From Flavobacteriales bacterium (lineage in GTDB: Bacteria; Bacteroidota; Bacteroidia; Flavobacteriales_D; Sanyastnellaceae), in assembly GCA_015663855.1 (NCBI GenBank), contig DQRJ01000098.1:1-10123 (forward strand): DNA of 10,123 nucleotides, in the 5' to 3' direction. This document shows, in pieces, positions 7,106 to 10,123 of this stretch; the stretch's first letter is position 1, and every line of letters begins with the position of its first letter. The position numbers and the translations under genes are program-made. Below the pieces are notes generated by a model that searched no databases, was not told where the DNA came from, and saw only the letters and a list, made by a program, of their open reading frames with translations.

Positions 7106-8413
7106 ATGATTTCAGGAGGAAAAGTAGCATTTCATACGCTAGGGTGTAAACTCAATTTCAGCGAGACGTCGACTGTTGCCAGACAACTTTCAGAGAGCGG
7201 ATTCGCTCGAGTTTCGGTTGACGAAAAACCTAACGTAGTGGTGATTAACACCTGTAGTGTAACCGACAGTGCTGATTCTAAGTGTCGAAATTTTGTAAGA
7301 AGATCTCTCAAAGGGAATCCCCTTGCATACATAGTGGTCATTGGGTGTTACGCTCAGTTGAAACCTGAGGAAATAGCGGCGATAGAAGGTGTTGATTTGG
7401 TTTTAGGCGCAAATGAGAAGTTCAATCTCCCTTCCCTGCTTGATAATTTGACCAAACGTAAATCTAGCGAACTCGGCACTATCAAGGCTGGAGAAATTAA
7501 GGAGGTTAGGGATTTCATTCCCGGATTTTCGAGTGGAGACAGAACTAGGACATTCCTTAAGGTACAGGACGGCTGCGATTACTTTTGTGCGTTTTGTACT
7601 ATTCCTTTAGCACGAGGAAGGTCGAGGTCTGGTACTATTGAACAGACGCTAATTGAGGCAAGGAAAGCAATAGATCTAGGCGCGAAGGAAATCGTTCTGA
7701 CTGGAGTAAACATTGGGGATTTCGGAAAAGCGAATGGAGAATCACTTTTAGAACTAATCACAGAACTAGACAAACTCGAAGGTATAGAACGGTACCGAAT
7801 TTCTAGCATTGAACCGAATTTACTTACCGAGGAAATCATTGATTTCGTAGCTAGCAGTGATAAATTTCAACCTCACTTTCACATACCGTTGCAATCTGGT
7901 TCTGACGAAATTCTATCTTCGATGCGTCGTAGATACAGAACTGATCTCTACAGATCACGCATAGAATATATTCGAGAAAAAATGCCGCTTGCCGGTATCG
8001 GAGTCGATGTAATAGTGGGATTTCCGGGCGAATGCGATTCATCTTTCCAAGAAACTTACGACTTTATTAAATCTCTAAGCGTTAGCTACTTACACGTGTT
8101 TACATATAGTGAACGTCCAAAGACTACAGCGTTGAGGATAGATGATGTGATTCCCGTGAATGTAAGGCAAGCCAGAAACAAGCAGCTTCGGATTTTGAGT
8201 CTTAAAAAACAAAGAGCTCATTACGAAAACTTCTTAGGATCATCCCGAAAAGTTTTAATAGAGTCAGCAGAAGATGAAGGATTGCGATTCGGTTATACAC
8301 CCGAATACGTTAGAGTAGCAGTCCGCGCAAACGAATCCACGCCTAACTCGACCTCAGACATCCTCCTCGAAACAATCAACCCAGACGGTTTTGTATCTGG
8401 AATAACAAATTGA
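7106..8413 (+). CDS. mtaB: tRNA (t6A37 C2)-methylthiotransferase MtaB
   Basis: Radical-SAM enzyme that adds a methylthio group to N6-threonylcarbamoyladenosine at position 37 of tRNAs decoding ANN codons. The 435 residues match the usual length. The N-terminal MTTase domain carries FHTLGCKLNFSE with Cys14, INTCSVTDSAD with Cys50 and VIGCYAQ with Cys81, the three ligands of the auxiliary iron-sulfur cluster. The radical-SAM motif is QDGCDYFCAFC (Cys157, Cys161, Cys164), followed by PLARGRSRS. ISSIEPNLL (232-240), HFHIPLQSGSDEILSSMRRRY (257-277) and VIVGFPGE (302-309) are typical of this family and favour MtaB over MiaB or RimO. The C-terminal 60 residues fit a TRAM-like RNA-binding domain. The ATG at 7106 gives the expected start; AGGAGG at 7114 is inside the gene and has no usable start codon behind it. 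lgt begins one base after the stop, so the two are probably one operon. Confidence 0.95.
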   Translation: MISGGKVAFHTLGCKLNFSETSTVARQLSESGFARVSVDEKPNVVVINTCSVTDSADSKCRNFVRRSLKGNPLAYIVVIGCYAQLKPEEIAAIEGVDLVLGANEKFNLPSLLDNLTKRKSSELGTIKAGEIKEVRDFIPGFSSGDRTRTFLKVQDGCDYFCAFCTIPLARGRSRSGTIEQTLIEARKAIDLGAKEIVLTGVNIGDFGKANGESLLELITELDKLEGIERYRISSIEPNLLTEEIIDFVASSDKFQPHFHIPLQSGSDEILSSMRRRYRTDLYRSRIEYIREKMPLAGIGVDVIVGFPGECDSSFQETYDFIKSLSVSYLHVFTYSERPKTTALRIDDVIPVNVRQARNKQLRILSLKKQRAHYENFLGSSRKVLIESAEDEGLRFGYTPEYVRVAVRANESTPNSTSDILLETINPDGFVSGITN

Positions 8414-8414
8414 A

Positions 8415-9611
8415 ATGTATCCTAATTTATATTACGCATTCCTCGACCTTTTCGGCATAGACCTCCCCTTCCTCAAGCTAGTCAACAGCTTCGGCTTCTT
8501 CGTTGCGATGGCATTTCTTGTAGGCGGATACATCATCAGCTTAGAATTCACTCGCCTCACGTCTCTCGGTGTTTTCAAACCAAACCACACCGAAGTTATC
8601 ACTGGTAAGCCAGCAACACTTCTAGACATTGCGGCTCAAGCTTTCATCGGTTTCCTTTTCGGCTGGAAATTCCTTTACCTCGCAATAAATGCAGGTACAA
8701 TTTTCAATGGCGAAAACCTTCCTCAATCTCACCTCTTCTCATCTGAGGGCAGCATATTTTTAGGCGTCACACTTGCAATTATACTCGGTGGATGGAAATG
8801 GTGGGAGGCTCGTAAAAACGCGCTACCAGTACCTAAACTCGAAAAAACAGTCGTCCTACCTAAAGAACACGTCGGAGGAATACTTACCGTAGCCGCAATA
8901 GGTGGAATCTTAGGCGCGAAACTCTTCCATCTAATCGAATACCCCGAACAATTCGTAGCGTTCTTCAAAGCGCCAAGCTTAAATGCTTTTCTGGGAGGTC
9001 TCACAATCTACGGAGGCTTATTTGTCGGAGGGCTTAGCGTGTATTTCTACGCCCGACACCACGGTCTTAAATTCCTTAACGTAGCTGACTCCTCTGCTCC
9101 CGCTTTAATGCTTGGCTATGGAATTGGACGCATAGGATGCCAAATCTCAGGCGATGGAGATTGGGGCATCGCAAACCCTGCCCCTCAACCGAATTGGCTT
9201 TCTTGGCTTCCCGAATGGACGTGGAGTTACAGTTTTCCGAACAACGTAAATGGCGTAGGTCGTTTTATCTCCGAGTCAGATCCCTGGAGTGTCTACCCAG
9301 GATACGGGACTTGTCTCGATCCCGGGGTCTACCCTACTTCTCTTTACGAAACATCACTGACCATCATTCTTTTTGCAATTCTGTGGAAATTACGAACTCG
9401 ATTTACTACAGCAGGTCTTGTTTTCGCTACTTACCTAATGATGAATGGTTTAGAGCGGTTTTTCATCGAAAAAATAAGAGTAAACACTACGTTCGACATG
9501 CTCGGAATCACAATGACGCAAGCAGAATTAATTTCAACTGTATTATTCATCGGAGGAGCAGTTCTATTCTACGTCCTCAAAAGTCGTGAAGGAAAAAACC
9601 AACTAACTTAA
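8415..9611 (+). CDS. lgt: Prolipoprotein diacylglyceryl transferase (long, divergent Lgt)
   Basis: Inner-membrane enzyme family that moves diacylglycerol from phosphatidylglycerol to the lipobox Cys of prolipoproteins. The family is recognisable from LTIYGGLFVGGL (196-207), the signature region GYGIGRIGCQISGDGDWG (234-251), YPTSLYE (306-312) and NGLERFFIEKIR (344-355). Arg239, Arg348 and Glu352 align with E. coli Arg143, Arg239 and Glu243. Other key positions differ: Phe26 for Tyr26, Tyr199 for His103 and Cys242 for Asn146 (alignment by eye). At 398 residues it is about 100 longer than E. coli Lgt; the extra part (about 50-150) holds two added hydrophobic segments. The ATG lies one base after the mtaB stop. 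The stop overlaps that of the convergent helicase gene. The form resembles long Lgt proteins of Bacteroidota; a changed donor or loss of activity cannot be excluded. Confidence 0.9.
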   Translation: MYPNLYYAFLDLFGIDLPFLKLVNSFGFFVAMAFLVGGYIISLEFTRLTSLGVFKPNHTEVITGKPATLLDIAAQAFIGFLFGWKFLYLAINAGTIFNGENLPQSHLFSSEGSIFLGVTLAIILGGWKWWEARKNALPVPKLEKTVVLPKEHVGGILTVAAIGGILGAKLFHLIEYPEQFVAFFKAPSLNAFLGGLTIYGGLFVGGLSVYFYARHHGLKFLNVADSSAPALMLGYGIGRIGCQISGDGDWGIANPAPQPNWLSWLPEWTWSYSFPNNVNGVGRFISESDPWSVYPGYGTCLDPGVYPTSLYETSLTIILFAILWKLRTRFTTAGLVFATYLMMNGLERFFIEKIRVNTTFDMLGITMTQAELISTVLFIGGAVLFYVLKSREGKNQLT

Positions 9612-10123
9612 CGTCGGTTCTGGCTTCCCCTCATCCTACGACCACCCGAAGATCCCGAGGAGTTAGAAGAGTTTGACTCATTCCTAGAGCCGTTCGAACT
9701 TTCGTTATTCGAGCCACTTCCACCATTAGAATTACTTTTCGAGTAATTCGACTTGCCGCCTTTATAGCCAGCACTTTTTCCTTTTCCGCCGTTTCCGCCT
9801 GATCGGCCTCCGCCTCCACCACCTCCATGAGATCGGCCTCCATTACCACCGCGCCCGCCGCGAGCACCACCTCCCCCACGTCCTCCGACATATTTCGGGT
9901 CGTACTTAGGGCCTGGACCGACTTCAGATGGAAGCTCGAGCTTATCAACTGATCGTTCAATTAACTTTTCGATATTTCCAAAGCGGCGCATATCATCAGG
10001 AGTTATGAGCGTGAATGCTTCTCCTTTACGTTCTGCACGAGCTGTTCGACCTATACGGTGTACGTAATCTTCCTCGTTAGGCGGGACATCATAGTTGACT
10101 ACGATTTCAATACTGTCGATATC
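9608..10123 (-). CDS. DEAD-box RNA helicase (RhlE-like), C-terminal part only
   Basis: The 171 visible residues are the C-terminal end of an ATP-dependent RNA helicase; the N-terminal domain with the Q-motif, P-loop and DEAD box lies outside the window. The frame is open to the window edge, so the Met at 9991 is internal. The fragment starts at motif V (DIDSIEIVVNYDVP), followed by motif VI, YVHRIGRTARA (20-30), containing the arginine fingers. FTLITPDDMRRFGNIEKLIE and LELPSEVGPGPKYDP then resemble the post-helicase linker of RhlE proteins. From about residue 79 the tail is low complexity: Gly/Arg-rich with RGG and GGR units, then Ser/Asn/Gly-rich, ending in a basic stretch (RRMRGSQNRR). Such tails bind RNA and can aid cold-shock or RNA-decay roles. 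The gene is convergent with lgt and their stop codons share TTAA. Confidence 0.93.
   Translation of the reverse strand, partial: DIDSIEIVVNYDVPPNEEDYVHRIGRTARAERKGEAFTLITPDDMRRFGNIEKLIERSVDKLELPSEVGPGPKYDPKYVGGRGGGGARGGRGGNGGRSHGGGGGGGRSGGNGGKGKSAGYKGGKSNYSKSNSNGGSGSNNESSNGSRNESNSSNSSGSSGGRRMRGSQNRR
9611..9886 (-). repeat. Low-complexity Gly/Arg then Ser/Asn coding tail of the helicase
   Basis: Bases 9782-9886 encode a Gly-rich stretch with several RGG/GGR units and a run of seven Gly; bases 9611-9781 encode a Ser/Asn/Gly-rich stretch with scattered Lys and Arg. Codons for Gly and Ser are mixed, so this is not a recent simple-sequence expansion. The segment is expected to be disordered. Confidence 0.75.

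Noticed and set aside
7114..7119. AGGAGG as a Shine-Dalgarno site
   Set aside because: It lies inside mtaB, no ATG, GTG or TTG follows at a usable distance in frame, and starting there would remove conserved N-terminal residues.
7087..7149. Short upstream frame beginning ATG at 7087 and overlapping the mtaB start
   Set aside because: It holds only 20 codons, has no recognisable content, and lies out of frame with mtaB; it is most likely chance.
9137..9589. 150-codon + strand frame inside lgt
   Set aside because: It overlaps the lgt signature region in another frame, shows no domain, and reads as a biased shadow.
9631..9960. Second open frame of 109 codons inside the helicase tail
   Set aside because: It is a shifted-frame shadow of the Gly/Ser-rich tail, which has few stop triplets in other frames; the helicase frame joins motif VI without a break.

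Overview
The window suggests a member of the Bacteroidota, most likely a marine or aquatic Flavobacteriales-type bacterium. Four things point there. There is a PorT-like type IX secretion (T9SS) component. A large secreted protein ends in a T9SS type A sorting domain. Rho carries a charged Asn/Asp/Arg/Lys-rich N-terminal insert, and it sits beside a DUF4199-like membrane protein. Gene starts generally lack a Shine-Dalgarno motif and the DNA is moderately AT-rich. Assignment below class level is inference.

Layout. Bases 3-3255 (+) hold a tight four-gene run: rho (its 5' end lies outside the window), a DUF4199-like membrane protein, porT and a YigZ/IMPACT protein, with gaps of only 14-17 nt. 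A short convergent junction with a perfect 8-bp inverted repeat follows. Bases 3399-7040 (-) hold a two-gene unit: a 948-residue secreted FG-GAP propeller/ASPIC-UnbV/Ig-like/T9SS-sorted protein and, 24 nt downstream, an SAM-methyltransferase-like protein. A 65-nt divergent spacer (7041-7105) separates it from mtaB (tRNA ct6A/t6A37 methylthiotransferase). One base after mtaB comes a long, divergent prolipoprotein diacylglyceryl transferase (lgt) (8415-9611, +). The last gene (9608-10123, -) is the C-terminal part of a DEAD-box RNA helicase with a Gly/Arg then Ser/Asn-rich tail. Its stop codon overlaps the lgt stop.

How the genes relate. PorT is part of the envelope machinery that would export the 948-residue protein across the outer membrane, so transporter component and probable cargo lie in one window. 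Rho, MtaB and the helicase are RNA-side housekeeping genes; Lgt acts on lipoproteins at the inner membrane. No tRNA, rRNA, CRISPR array, insertion sequence or phage gene was seen, and no gene-free stretch exceeds 300 bases. I see no clearly new biological system. The points most worth a second look are the altered active-site positions and apparent internal duplication in the Lgt-like protein, the disordered segments on Rho and the helicase, the unassigned beta-rich domain in the secreted protein, and the methyltransferase without a normal motif I.
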